A stretch of 64,000 bases of DNA, taken from positions 496,001 to 560,000 of the forward strand of contig JALQBC010000008.1 of the NCBI GenBank assembly GCA_023375675.1. Reading direction: 5' to 3'. A model generated the notes under the pieces. It searched no databases, was not told the DNA's origin, and was given only the letters and a program-made list of their open reading frames with translations. This document shows positions 22,510-34,778 of the stretch, in pieces (the first letter of the stretch is position 1; the number at the start of each line of letters is the position of its first letter). This DNA is from Cytospora piceicola (Eukaryota; Ascomycota; Sordariomycetes; Diaporthales; Cytosporaceae). A program made the translations under genes and the position numbers.

Positions 22510-24170
22510 CTGGAAACCCGCCAACCAGATCCTCACCAAGTAAGTTGAAAACCCTGTTCGTCTCACCGAAGATATTGAGCTTCCAGAAGCTAACCTTCAT
22601 TCGATCCCTTCAGTGAGGAGATTTTCCGATTCGCAGACTTTTGACAAGGCAACCGTGTGCCCGGGGGATATGAAATCGGTCCTACAGCAGGCAGCTAGCA
22701 GTCAGTAACTAGCAACAAACAATTCAAAACTTGGTGGCCAAGCCACTCAAAATTTCGTTCCTATTAGTACTTGGTGCATGCTGGCTTCGAAGAATTTCCT
22801 CTCCTACAAAAGCAACGTAGTCTGAAGGGCCCACAACATTAGGCTTCCTTTGCTAGTGAACAGAAGAAAATCACTGCATCTCGTTTCCAGCTCCTAATGA
22901 AACATTTTTGTATTTTGCCTCAAACAAGAAGATGCCGTCACCGGAGACTTTCCGGCAAGTCCATTGCAGTCACCCCGCGGAGATAATCCGAAGTGCACTT
23001 AATGATTGCGGGGTTTCTTGCAAAAAGCCATCCACGTGATTGACAGTCAGCAACACAGATTCGTTTTCGTATATTGGGAAAAGTCTTCAGAATTAATCCA
23101 ACTACATCTTGCTCGTGTTTCTCTGGACATGAATGATGCTCTCAAGTTAGCCTTGGCTGGCGATTGCTTTGAGCGTCGTCTAGATATGTCATGATGTCAA
23201 CCTGAAAGACACTGAAGTGCTTCTTCACAGGTCAAAGTGGATACCGACAAAGCAAATGTGTCATCGGGGTACTTTATTCAAACAGTGTTTCCGGTCAGGT
23301 TGCCTGTTCCTTAATCTGTGCTAACATTGAGAAAAATCCTGAGTCGATCATCACATGTGTGCCTTCTCCAGGCTTTGCCAATTCAAATGCTGTCCCAATG
23401 ATTTCACTTTTTGTTTATTACCAGGAACAGTGTACTGAGCTACGATTTCCGTTTTCTCCAGTTAAGACAATGCTTTAAGGTGAGATACTAAAAGACAAAA
23501 TCAAGTAGAGAGTGGAAAATAGTGATGAAAATCACATGCTGAAGTTTGGTGGAGCATTTGGGTAAGAGTCTAGCATTCAACAGGAAAGGGACAGAATGAC
23601 TGGGGTGATTTCAGATCTTATAGAAACAGCTCCAAAATAACATCCGATCATGGGTACCAACTTCAATTGACCTTTCGAAGGGGCAGCTCTTCCAAGCATT
23701 GAAGTCAGAGGACCGCCATACATAACTCGAGATCACGCTCAACTCCCCTCGAGAAATGTATATCGCAATCTGAAGTTTCCGTTTCCCTTTGCTACAATCC
23801 GGTATGGCCCCGTAGACGACTTAGCAGCGACTGTTCCCAAAGCCAAGACACGGAGTAGGGCAGCCTCACGACTCGGGTGTCGTCAGTCGCCTGACCGTTG
23901 TGTGAGCCCATTGGTCGAAACCCGCGACTGTGGGGCAACTAGAATTTTGACCGATACATGTAGCCGGGCCCGCCTCGTCTGTTGCGTGATGAGGTTGTGG
24001 TTATGTTGCGGGTAGCTCTGGCCGTAATGGTACGAACGCTGAGTAATTTTGTGTTGTATATACCTAGGTAGCTATCCCATCCATGATGTCTATCCTATGC
24101 TGGACAGCAGTTGAGTGTTCCAAATACATCGAACCAATCTGCCGAGCGAGAAGTCAGGTCCAGACACAGA
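22510..24170. other. Intergenic spacer, nothing recognised
   Basis: 1.66 kb of AT-richer sequence between the small charged gene and the 3' end of the protease gene. No exon series or RNA gene seen. One TACCTAGGTA palindrome at 24061-24070. Confidence 0.45.
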
Positions 24171-25573
24171 CTAAAACCCAGGAAGCCCGGGGAGCTTTCC
24201 CCAGCCGATCTGCAGGTCAACACCATCCCACACTGTGTAGTATTTGTCCAGAAGTGGCGAGCCTATCAGCCACACTGCGGTTTTCCCGATGAACCACTGA
24301 CTGCTCAAGCTACCCACGGGGTTGTTGAAGATAGCCTGGCAAATACCCGTCTGGCCGGGATATTCCCCCAGGTTGAAATACTCGCTCGGGATCGTCAGGT
24401 TCAGCGATTTCTTGTTGGTGCCGAGCGTGAAGGTGAGATCCGGCGCGATATTCTCCAGCTCCTCACAAGGCGCACCCCATGCTCCGGCAGGATCGATCTG
24501 GGTAATGTTTGGGGAGATTTGCGCGTAAATGTTCTTGGCGGTGTCGTAGTCGGGCGTCTGCATGAAGGCTGTGCCGGTGTCCAGAATAGCGTAGCCAAAT
24601 GGAAGTGCTGCCTTTGTGCCGTTGGTCAGGAGCTCGCCGTTCGCGTACATGGCATATTGGTTCACAACGTAGGCCGAGTACAAGTTGGTGATTGCGGAGT
24701 TCAAATCCATGTAAACAATGTCCCCATCAACCTTGGAATCATCCACGCCGCCAAGGGTCACCTGGCCCCCGTCAATGTCGCCGGGCGGGGTGTAGAAGGA
24801 GTAGAGCGGTGAGTCCAGCTGGCTATCGTTGACGAGGTTCCAGTACCACGAAGCGACACTGCCGCCAGATTGAGGCAGGCTCATTCCCATGATTCCGGAG
24901 ATGCCACTGACGTCGAGAGCCTCGGCGTAGCTGTCGCACAGGACAAACTCCTGGTTGTCAACCTCCAGCTCGCCGGTGCCAAGGGCGACAGTGTCGTGGA
25001 CAATACGACATGTCGCTCCCTCGGGCACCGTAAAGGGGATCGAATCGGCACCCGTCGAGAAGTCGTAGTTTACCTTGGTCCCCGGCAGCGGAGAGAATGT
25101 GCTGGAGGTACTGGGGTTGAACAGGGTCAGATCAGCACAGGTGGTGCAGTTGTGTCCCGGCAGCAAAAGATCCGGAGACCCGGTGTCAAAGAGAACAGTC
25201 CTATAGGGAGTCAGCCGATGCCACAGACCGAATTGAAGCCACGGGGGTGCTGAAGAGAAGATTCACAAGTTCTGCGGCGGGGTCCCTATTCCAAATGTGG
25301 TATACCACTTGTGAAATTGTCAGTCATCATCACACACAGAGAGATACTACAGGGTTTGACACGCACCTGGTTGTCCGACCGGTTGAACCAATCGGTCACG
25401 GGCACGTCGACGCCGGATGACGCCTTCAGATATCGACGCGATCCGGGCAAACGAAATTTGCCATCTCCTCGCGCTTGGTGGTCCTTGGCACGCGACTTGA
25501 GTGGAAGAGTCACCGTCGAGGCGGTCGCCTCGGCCAGGAAGATGGCAACTGCTGTCAGGATATTCGGCCTCAT
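24171..25573 (-). CDS. Secreted pepsin-like aspartic protease (A1 family)
   Basis: Three exons: 25573-25367, 25307-25267 and 25200-24171; 425 residues. The N-terminus is a signal peptide (hydrophobic ILTAVAIFLAEATAS), followed by a basic propeptide of about 60 residues. The mature domain has both catalytic motifs, DTGS (VLFDTGSPDLLL) and DTGT (AILDTGTAF), which are only both in frame after splicing; WYTTFGIGTPPQ is the conserved strand before the first Asp. Several N-x-S/T sites fit secretion. It cleaves proteins at acid pH. The last ~25 residues (VWDGVDLQIGWGKLPG) match the usual C-terminal strand, so the gene looks complete. Neighbours give no pathway context. Confidence 0.92.
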
Positions 25574-26673
25574 GTTCGGCCACTTGACATGAAAGAGAAA
25601 GTTTGTAAGGTTTCTCAGAAAAGCTCACGGTAGAATCTGAGTGGCGGAGAGAGAGGGGAGCAGGTATAAATGGGTACGACCGGCCAGCCGATTTACTGCA
25701 TTTATCAGTACATCCCCTGGACCGTGCGAATACAGATCATTCAGTGGCAGTCATTTGACCCAGGGAGGACAAATGATGGGTTGCCAAGAGAAGTTGTGCA
25801 CTGATGCCACACTGGAAAGGGAAACCGACAATACATACAATCACACATGAAACAAAGGACAGGCGCTAGTTTATCCGATCCAGAGATCGAAAAACTGTCA
25901 CCACCGCGATTAAACCGGGGTTCTCGTCGTGGGGCCCACTGCAACCTCTTCATACCCCAGAATGGCAGGTAGTGAAAAATGCGACCTGCCTATCCGTGAA
26001 ACAGCGATGATGGAGATTGCTGCCCAGGATAGATATTAAGCAGGAGCCTATGGCCGACAGCAAATCAAGGACCGCAGTGTAAGAACTGTGTGCATTGTGG
26101 CCTTTCCACTGCGCTGCATGTGACCCCCCTGACAGCCGCATATCCGCATCTGCAGTTACCCGAAAACCTTATTCAGGAAGTTGACCGGGTTGCCTCCAAA
26201 GCCGAGGCTTGTCTACAAAGCTGACGCGATTCTTAATCAACATCTCGTGGTCGAGCAACACTATTGTCCTCCTATGGCCCGCTTGTGTACTCCCGCCGCC
26301 CCGTGTAACTGACTCTGTATTTCCATGGCTACTGATAGTAGAGGGCGGTTCTTGGTGGGTTTCCGGCAGATATTGTTGTTTAAAACGTGATTTTGTACCT
26401 GAGGATTCGTATTTGAGCGGTGATTAGCCATGATAATCTCGCTGTGTCAAAACTCAGGGGCTAACAAAGCGGTACCAGTAGCTGGTTATAGAGCCATCCT
26501 AGTCCTCTTCCATAGTCCCATCACGATGCTCCCACAGCTCTCAGCTCTCTTGCACGAGACTTCGAGCGACGAGCCTTTCAATACAGTGCCCTGGCTGTCT
26601 TCCCCGGGAAGTGGTTCTGTGCTTGAAGTGTTAGCCAAGGTACATTCAAGTTGACCTGAACATTTGTCGGACA

Positions 26674-27358
26674 TCATCGCACCTGTGCAATGACCTGTGT
26701 GATGGGCACGTCTTGACAACGTAAACGAAGTAACTTTTCCCTCATCTCGTCCGTCCATATATTGTTGTTTTGAGTACTCGTTTTGGCATCAGGGTACGGG
26801 TCTGCGTCCTGGTCGTTTCTTACATGCATATCTGCGGGGAGGAAGGAGGTGATACCCTCAATCATCCATTCGACATCCAGCAGGTACCTAAATCAAAATT
26901 GGCCATTTAGCTGACTACTTCGTTGCATCGATGTACGAAAGCCTTACCGTGGCCGAACAGTCAGGCTTGGACAGCAGCACGTGCTGCGATCAGTATTATT
27001 TGATGGTCGCTCAGCCCATGTTCTCCGAAGCCATTGATTCGAACAAACTTGGGCACCTCCCTTTCTATCGAGTCTCTGAGTGTGGCCTCGAGACGAGGGA
27101 TAATGAAGGCTGAGCTAAAATCAAGTGTTAGACACCACCATAAGAGCATGCGAATGGAGTACTTACAAAGGTTTAGCGGGCGCTAAATGCCCTTCCAAAG
27201 CCATTGTAGCAACCTCTTGGCTGAAAAGGATGAGGTTCCTGGATATATTGTTTAGTCTGCCGCTTCTTGAAATGACCGACTGGAAGGCTTACTTTGTGGT
27301 ATTCATCGTAGTGGGCAGACCCGCAACGTTCGCAGTTGTATCCAGTGTGATTAAACAT
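26674..27358 (-). pseudogene. Broken gene with zinc-knuckle-like start and Myb/SANT-like C-terminus
   Basis: Likely exons, in order: 27358-27293 (MFNHTGYNCERCGSAHYDEYHK, with a CxxC), an exon around 27215-27167 (frame ATMALEGHLAPAKP), 27114-26961 (SAFIIPRLEATLRD and onward, through HGLSDHQIILIAARAAVQA) and 26887-26674 (YLLDVEWMIEGITSFLP to a WTDEMREKLLRLR helix set resembling a Myb/SANT motif). Splice sites are good, but the third exon hits TGA at 26961-26963 and its frame does not match the fourth. One base gained or lost just before the TGA would fix both faults at once, so I read this as a frameshift mutation (or a sequence error). The intact relative probably binds DNA. The family is not recognised by name. 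Confidence 0.4.
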
Positions 27359-28033
27359 GTATACAGTGTAAGGAGACGAAAATGAAGGCCGTGGGGTCGC
27401 GAGCTGGTGAATACCTAGGTAGTGGTCTTTCGAGTTCAGAGGGAGGCGCCTGGAATTTGACTGTACTGAATGGAATTCAGCAAAGCATTTGTTTGCTTGG
27501 GTCGGCACAGATAATTAATCGGACAACCGAAGAAATAGGGCATGACTCCGCATGAGATAGCCCCGCCAAATGGCACACATTGGAGCCTATCAAGCACTGG
27601 GCAAGTCATTTTATTGGTTGGAAAGCCGCAATACAGACAGTCCTTGGAAATCCACCAAATAGGTTGCCCTTGGTATTCTCAATGTGGAAAGATTTAGGTC
27701 TCGGGGACCACGCGTTCGGAGAAGAAGCGGCGCGCGGTTTGAATACCTTTCGCTTTATTGTATACTCATGCGCCACAGCCAATAAATAGCTCAGACGTGA
27801 GCTGCCCAAAGTATAAATGCAGGATCGTGCTATCAATTCTATTATGTGTGTTCCCACTCTGGTGACTAGGGTACCTAAATATTTCTCTTTGTAAGTGTCG
27901 GCACCGGACTCCTGTTTCCCATGCAGTCTTCCAATGACAGAAACACCACATGCATCCCGCCTGTTGCCAGGGTTCAAGGCTTCTCATAACAAATGCATTT
28001 CAAGACAGCTTGTAGAAGCTTCCGACATCTAAG

Positions 28034-28083
28034 GCAAAAAAAGAAAAAGAAGAAAAAGAAGAAAAAGAAAAAGGACAAAAGAG
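28034..28083 (+). repeat. Purine-rich (A/G) low-complexity tract
   Basis: About 50 bases of AAAAAGAAGAAAAAG-type sequence with no coding role; a simple-sequence tract. Confidence 0.8.
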
Positions 28084-29229
28084 GATACAGGACTGAGAAG
28101 GAAGGAAATAATATGCTAAATTGAGAAAATTGGATTACTGATCCAGACCCCTTGTCCAGTGCCGGATTTCGAATCTGCAACCTTGATTCCCTAGGGTATG
28201 CAGTGTTTTTTCGGACTGTTTTCAGATGACTCTAGGTGTTTGTTCGAAGTCTCCAGGGTATTACTGGCGTATATTCAACTTGTCTGGCCCCCCCCCCCCA
28301 AAAACAAAAGCCCCCAAACCAGGCCAAAAGCGAAAATCCTACTGACCCCCTGAGGTCATTAATGAATTTGCAATATCAACACCATTACGAATGACGCCTA
28401 CTATTGCAGCTATCACTTAGTCTTTTCTCTATGCAATTTACCATTTCCTGTGAGACTTACCCAGTCCTAAAAAGCCTGTCGCTCAAACGTCTGCAACAAA
28501 CCTGGGCTCAAGGTGGTGGTCCATGTGTGATTGGTCTGACATACTACCAATAGCATACCAATCTCTGCAATTCAGTTGGCTATCAAATGACATGGTAGTA
28601 GGCTCACTGATCCATGATTAAACAAACAATTTTAAGTAAGTCACGCTCCTATGCTCTTCAGGGTCATGGCGAGACTAGGACATGCTTAAAGTTCCAGATG
28701 ACCGTGTTTGTAAGCTTTATGGTGTTGGACTTGTGATGCGCTAAGCCCACATGTGTGAAGCCATGCTTTCCAATGGCATGCCAAGAGATATCGCAGTGCA
28801 TATCGCTGCACCCCAGTGGCGATTTTGAATGCTGTATTGATTGCTGATTACTTACAGGCATCTCAAGACTTTCCGAATTCAGCTTGAAGAGCAGCTGACC
28901 GACTTTACACTCCGAGTTCGGCAGTTCGGACGGCGATCCTCGAGCTGTCATAGTAATCAACTGGATATACGGTTGCATTCTAGATGGATCAACCGTTGTT
29001 CTTGCTGATCGAAATATAAACTATAACTTTAACCTCACCCGAGCTGCCGAGCAGCTGCCGAGGGCTTAGGCATGGCCACTAAGAGGCAAGATCATACCAG
29101 AAGGATTCAAGCTACCCTAGGGTACACAGCACAACCGTGATGGTGGGTGGGTTCACATTACCAAAAGGGAACCGCCAAGTATGGCTGCCCCTTATGTTGC
29201 CACAATTGATCACAATGGAGTGTATTGAG

Positions 29230-29237
29230 TATAAATA
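29230..29237 (+). promoter_or_regulatory. TATA box of the GMC oxidoreductase gene
   Basis: TATAAATA lies 112 bp before the ATG at 29342, downstream of one TACCCTAGGGTA palindrome at 29113. Confidence 0.5.
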
Positions 29238-29341
29238 CCATTACACGAAGCCTTAGCAATTGTTGATGTGAAGGATAATCCCTGGATATTCCATCCTGGG
29301 TACCGAAGCGACCATCGAACGAGGCTCAAGTATCGTCCGAC

Positions 29342-31348
29342 ATGCATTCAGTCGGCGTCCTCTCCTGGACCGTGTCACTGCTGTCACTCACAGCTGCCGT
29401 CAGTGCCCGTTCTCAAGCACAGCCACGTCGCCACAATCCTTTCATATCGAAACGGCAAAATGGCAACACAACCTACGACTACATTGTGGTCGGCTCGGGT
29501 CCTGGCGGCGGTCCCACGGCTGCAAACCTGGCAGTAGCGGGACACAAAGTTCTGCTTATCGACGCCGGTGGTGACGAGGGGGACAACTACTATGAGTCCG
29601 TCCCGGTTCTCTTTCCTCGTGCCACTGACGACCTCCCAGAAACACAATGGAACTATTTCGTTACGCGGAGTTCCGACCCGGCCGTGCAAGCCCAGGACGC
29701 CATCACTTCGTACCGTCTTTCCAACGGGAGCATCTACACCGGCCTTGACCCCCCCGCTGACGCAACCTCCATCGGGACCCTCTACCCTCGCGCGGGGACG
29801 CTGGGCGGCTGCTCTCGCCACAATGCTCTCGTTACGGTGCGGCCATTCGACAGTGACTGGGACACGATCGCCGATATGACAGGCGATACCAGTTGGAACG
29901 GTTCAACACTTCAAAGGCATTTCGAAAAGATCGAGCATTGCGACTACCTGCCCAACAGCGTGGCTGGACACGGATTCACTGGGTGGTTCTGGACGGAGCT
30001 CACGTCACTCCTAACGGCTGTCCAGGACTTGAAGGTTGTCAGTATCATCGTTTCAGCGGCGTCAGCACTTGGGATGAATCTCGTGGGAATCGCGGTGGGC
30101 ACAGTGGCCGGCTTGGCCGAGATTCTCACCAAAGACATCAACGCTCCTGGCCCTACCATCACCCCGGGTCCGTACCAGATCCCGCTCTCGATGAAGAATT
30201 CCGAGCGAGCGGGCGCAAGAAACTGGATTCTGGAGGTTGCTAATGCGGTTGATGACAACGGGAACAGACTGTACCATCTTGACATCAAGCTCAACACTCT
30301 GGTGACCAAGATCCAGTTCGATACCACTGGTGATGAGCCCCTGGCTACGGGAGTCGAATACTACGAAGGACAGTCCCTTTATCGCGCCGATCCCCGCAGC
30401 GACAGCGCAACTATCGAGGGAAGGGGTGTGATCGCTGCCTCCAAGGAAGTCATCCTCGCAGCCGGAACCTTCAACACCCCACAGATACTCAAGCTGAGTG
30501 GTATCGGCCCAGCCAACGAGCTTACCCAGTTCGGCATTGAGCAACTTGTAGACCTTCCAGTCGGGTCAAACCTCCGTGACCACATCGAAGTCCCCGTCAT
30601 CAGCGAGACCCAAAGCAACTTCTCACTCTTGAACGGATGCACTTTGACCTACGGCTATCCAGAGGTACCCGACCCATGTTTGGAGAGATACCTGAGTGGG
30701 ATCGACGAGACGTCAAAAGGTCCCTACGCCACCAACGGTCTTGCCGTCGGTGTTGTCATGAAGTCATCCGCTGCCACACAGGACGACCCGGACCTCTTGG
30801 TGTACGGTGGGCCCGCCAACTTCCCAGGATTCTTCCCCGGGTGGGCTAAACTGGCTCTGAACAGCGACTTCCGACACTGGGTCTGGATCAGCCTAAAGGC
30901 GAGCACGCAGAACACAGCTGGTACGGTAACCTTGAGCTCTGCGGACCCAAGGGACACGCCAGTCATCTCGTTCAATACATTCGGGGGCAGCGACACGGCG
31001 TCGCAACAGGACACCCAGGCGTCGTATGAGGGCATCGAATACGCGCGGAGGGCCATGGACGACCTGATCCCGCTCGATGGATCGTTCACGGAAACGAAGC
31101 CGGGGAGGGCAAATGTCAGCACTGAGGAAGAGGTGAAGGAGTACATTGCTACAAACTCGTTTGGACACCACGCATGCTGCACGGCGGCGATTGGGTCGGT
31201 CCTGGATTCGAAGTTTAGGGTACTGGGTGTGCAGGGACTGAGGGTCGTGGATGCGAGTGCCTTCCCTGTGGTTCCAGGGTTCTTCATCCAGCTGCCGACG
31301 TATCTTCTCTCTGAAAAGGCCAGTGAGGCTATCCTGGAGGACGTGTAA
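29342..31348 (+). CDS. Secreted GMC-family FAD oxidoreductase
   Basis: A single-exon gene of 668 residues. It starts with a signal peptide (VGVLSWTVSLLSLTAAVSA), then a short pro-segment with a KR dibasic site. The ADP-binding motif is YIVVGSGPGGGPTAANLA near residue 45, followed by LLIDAGG. The GMC signature GTLGGCSRHNALVTVRPFDSDWD is near residue 155 and EVILAAGTFNTPQILKLSGIG near 370. The catalytic His is in FGHHACCTAAIG near residue 610; the partner residue near PGFFIQLPTYLLSEKAS is not the common NP-x-x-T form, so substrate class is open. Family members oxidise alcohols or sugars and often supply H2O2 to lignocellulose-active enzymes; an LPMO and chitinase lie 8-13 kb downstream, but linkage is only suggestive. 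The G/C-rich codons contrast with the flanks. Confidence 0.9.
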   Translation: MHSVGVLSWTVSLLSLTAAVSARSQAQPRRHNPFISKRQNGNTTYDYIVVGSGPGGGPTAANLAVAGHKVLLIDAGGDEGDNYYESVPVLFPRATDDLPETQWNYFVTRSSDPAVQAQDAITSYRLSNGSIYTGLDPPADATSIGTLYPRAGTLGGCSRHNALVTVRPFDSDWDTIADMTGDTSWNGSTLQRHFEKIEHCDYLPNSVAGHGFTGWFWTELTSLLTAVQDLKVVSIIVSAASALGMNLVGIAVGTVAGLAEILTKDINAPGPTITPGPYQIPLSMKNSERAGARNWILEVANAVDDNGNRLYHLDIKLNTLVTKIQFDTTGDEPLATGVEYYEGQSLYRADPRSDSATIEGRGVIAASKEVILAAGTFNTPQILKLSGIGPANELTQFGIEQLVDLPVGSNLRDHIEVPVISETQSNFSLLNGCTLTYGYPEVPDPCLERYLSGIDETSKGPYATNGLAVGVVMKSSAATQDDPDLLVYGGPANFPGFFPGWAKLALNSDFRHWVWISLKASTQNTAGTVTLSSADPRDTPVISFNTFGGSDTASQQDTQASYEGIEYARRAMDDLIPLDGSFTETKPGRANVSTEEEVKEYIATNSFGHHACCTAAIGSVLDSKFRVLGVQGLRVVDASAFPVVPGFFIQLPTYLLSEKASEAILEDV

Positions 31349-31831
31349 GGATACGTTTCATGGTTGAGCTATGGTAATAAATCGGTGTATACTACTGGAC
31401 GCTTTAAGGGCTGCAAATTCAAATGTTCTGAAGTTGACCCCATAATATATTGGTCGTGGAATTACCCGTACCTGATTAGCTGTGAGAGGGCGACACGAAA
31501 TACCACAACCTGTACCACAACACTTTCCATGACAATCGAAATGACATTCTTCCATGCAGTATTTCCTCTGTGGTCATTAACCCGAATGATAAGCATCATC
31601 TTGTTAAGTGTCCTCTATTCCAACGTTACCAAGTTCTTCCACCGAAGTAACAGGAGTGTCTGGGGACAAGAAAGCGCCATGACTCCTTCACGTAGATGGT
31701 GTCGGACTACGTAGTGTCTCACTCGAGTGACGCGCTGCCAAGGTCCTCGTACCTCACGAGGTCTATGAGGAAACCGAGGCACGATGTCTCGACTTGGCAC
31801 GTGAGAAGTGTGAGAATGAACCAAGCGAGGG
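31349..31831. other. Spacer between GMC gene and AAA ATPase remnant
   Basis: 3' flanks of convergent genes; no coding signal. Confidence 0.5.
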
Positions 31832-34550
31832 TTACCTGTATATTCCGCGGGGTGTTGGGCGTTCGACAGATGGGTTTGCACGGTATTCTGACGAGCTGGC
31901 AAGTTCGTCGTCGGTTTTTCCAAGGGTTTCCTGCCTAAACCGGTCGAACTTCTTTGTGGCCTCTTCGACTTCACGGAAGTGACTCGGACCAATGTAGAGT
32001 CCTCGGTGAGGCTTCAGCTTATGTTGATAATGAGCGAGGCTTGAGGCGATTTGGAAGGCGTTTCTGATCTGTCGCCCATTCCACCTGAAATGTGGCTCCT
32101 GGTTTCGGTAATGTTCTGAAGCGAATGCAATGATATCTTCCTTCTCGATAATCATTGGCGTCTCTTCTAGAAGCCCGGATCTTTCAATCTCAATGCTCTC
32201 CAGGCGCTGGAGGTTCATTTGGAACAGAGCTCGAGTTTGCTCCTCAGCAAGGTGTGGATAATCAAGGCTGAGGTGGACGCGGGATTTGACTGCTTCGTCC
32301 AAGGCTTCAACACGGTTGGTGGTAAGGAACAATATGCCTCGATAATACTCCAAGGTCCGCAAAAAGACTACGTATTCCATTTGTTAGTCCCATTCTAATG
32401 ACCAGCGATGTCGCCGTCGTGTGGGCTGCTTACTGGAGACTAGAGTATTCCTCTGAAGATTTTCATCCTTCTTCAGTCGAGGAGAAAGAAAGATCTCGGC
32501 CTCATCTAGTAGAAGGATGCAGTCCCACAAATTAGCTAGACGGAAGATCTCGGTCAGACTCGTCTCGACATCCTTGGGGCTTAGCCCCAGGTCGCCGCAT
32601 GTAATAGGAAATAAGGGCTTCTTCTCGGAATATGAAACAGCTTCTGCAGTTGCAGTCTCGCCAACACCTGGGGCGCCGTGCAAAAGGATAACGAGCACTC
32701 TTCATTTGCCACGAATGAAGTCTTGATCCATGAGCTCACGAGTTTGCCTTGCTGCCACCCCTTGTGCTTTCTTCGTGGTGAAATGATGGTAGATCAAAGC
32801 TTGCATCTGTGTCATACAGCCCTGGTCAATAATCAAACTGCCAAACGGATCGTCCATTTGGGGCAATTCCTCTATAAAACTAATGTCCAAGTTGAAATAT
32901 GCTCGTTCGCGTAAAGCATAGCCGAACAGACGGGACGGCAACAACGCCAAATCCTCTGGGTTGAGATGCTGTTGGGCCTTATCCACGTCTGAGGCGAGGG
33001 GCTGTTCGTCCTGATCTGCAATGAATTGGTCTTTTCCAAGGAAACGGTTATACTCCAGACCGGGGACTCTCGACGTCGTCGGTCTGGACCACGATCTCAT
33101 ATAGCTTCTTGATCGTCTTGGACCGACCTTGGTCCGCCCATAGGATGATCGGGAACCGGTCTGTCCAAGCTCCCGGTTGGAAGATATTCTTGATCAATTT
33201 GGGGAACGTCGGTTTCCACCAGGGGTACGATTGTAATGCTTCGTGAAAGTCAATGATGACATCGCTGTCAATATGACGTGGGATCCTCGATTCCTTTCCC
33301 TGGTAATCAACCAACCTGCCTCCTGAGGGATCTTGGACCATTGACCAGCCCTGATAACTTAGGGTGGGATGTCTCCGAGATACTATGTCTTGGAAACGCT
33401 TGCCCCTCTTCTGCAGCTGATCAATGGTCTGTTGGTGATCTTTTTCAAAACGAACAGGATACACTGGAAGCTTCGTAACCTCCTTCTCCCCGGGGTAGGA
33501 GTGCAAAACCCAAGATCGTGCGACTGCAGAGTATGAATCTCCATCGTAGTCGATGGAATACGCACCAATCCGCAACGATTCTGGTCCTGGTATTATATCG
33601 CGGCGCAACTGCCCGGACTTGTCATTATTGAGATCATCCACCACCCAATCAAGATCTTCAGTGTGTATACGATACACCCTCCAGACCCTAGGGCCTTTGG
33701 AGTTTGTCCGGGGACTGTTCGTGTCTTCTTCAGAGGTCACCGTATTGGTACTTCGCTCGAATACCAATCCCCCCAACCGAAACATTGACCACAGATCAGT
33801 AAAGCGTATTTTCGGCGGCCGTTGGAAGTCCGCTTCGTCAAGCGTGAGATGCTTAGAAATGATCTCATCATTGACGAACTTGATGTAACATGCCATGTCT
33901 TCTAAGGCCTTATTCCTGCTCCCGATCACATCTCGGGCTTCATTCTGGTTCAGTGTAGACCGATTATCGTGTTGTTTTGAAAAGCCTCCCGGCAGGTTGT
34001 GAGTCTCGGTGTGTGTCTCTTGACTTTGGTGGGCAGGCTCATCTTCAGCCGGGGCACTGGAGACCTGTCCTAAGCCTATCTCCTTTTGCTGTGGATCTTC
34101 ATCCCCATGTGGCTCAGGGCCAACCACTCCAGGGGCAGTCAGCCCTGTGTCAGGTTCCTTGAGCAATCGGTATTGTCTTTGCATTTCTTCATGGAAGTGA
34201 ACGAGGACCTTGAATGGCCTCAAGAATGTGTGAGGGTTCTCAGCCCAAGACGCCTCGCCCGTCACTTTGGCGAGACAGGCCAATACGTGAGCTGAATTGA
34301 TTCGAACTCTTTCTAAGTACCGTGACTCACGTTTACCATGTCCTAGTTGACGTATCGGTTCTCGTGGTCCTTGCAACTTTTGTTTCTTCTTTTTCGCTGA
34401 CAGGCGCTTCCATTGCTCCGCTTTCATTTCCCCGTCCAGGTCGTCGCTAGAGACGAGTGTTTCGATGGTGCAGCAGTTTCCCTCCAGGGCAAACCGGTTC
34501 TTGAACTGTTCCCAATTGCAATTTTTGACCTCCGGCCTTGTGTGTTGCAT
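31832..34550 (-). pseudogene. Decayed fungal AAA ATPase (long N-terminal domain plus AAA core)
   Basis: Read from 34550, the first ~500 residues form a charged N-terminal domain (including VVQTDD near 33085). The frame then breaks near 33050 and continues one base off (LEYNRFLGKDQF, then LALLPSRLFGYALRERAYF). A TGA at 32702-32704 replaces a Gly-type codon in RGK-x-RVLVILLHGAPGVG. The AAA core follows: Walker A reads GAPGVGET, with Glu in place of the essential Lys; Walker B is CILLLDEAEIF; an A|GTAAGC...GTAG intron (32447-32367) joins NTLVS to IFLRTLEYYRGILFLTTN (sensor 1). The last part includes the sensor-2-like region and ends at 31832. An intron with an unusual GTCCCC donor could hide the first break, but the nonsense codon and the Walker A change remain. 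Family members are uncharacterised fungal ATPases. I read this as a recently inactivated gene. Confidence 0.75.
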
Positions 34551-34778
34551 GTACCCTAGGGTAATCGTTGGAGCTTTCCGCGACTTGGAGACGAGCTGGA
34601 AAAAGTTGAGCAATTGATTCGGCCCCTGACTGGCGCGGAGCATGCGTTGGTCCAGTGCGTCGGCGTGTTGACAGCGAGACGTCACAAAAAAACGGCCAGA
34701 GGCGTGACTGCAACGCACGAAGAGGCGTGTGCTCTTCGGAAAAACCAATTTGACAATCAACAGCAAATCAACACAGTC

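Larger units (their letters stand above)
25574..29341. other. Long gene-poor spacer between protease and GMC oxidase
   Basis: About 3.8 kb. Only one broken gene candidate (26674-27358, minus) is supported. Also present: an A/G-rich tract (28034-28083), a 12-C run (28288-28299), TACCTAGGTA at 27412 and TACCCTAGGGTA at 29113. The small open frames near 28664-28978 show no family signal. Confidence 0.45.

Noticed and set aside
28141..28200. tRNA T-arm-like GATTTCGAATCTGC
   Set aside because: No matching acceptor stem, D-arm or anticodon arm could be built on either strand.
28664..28978. Small secreted or lectin-like protein
   Set aside because: No signal peptide and no conserved Cys pattern; a donor exists at one place but no convincing exon pair.
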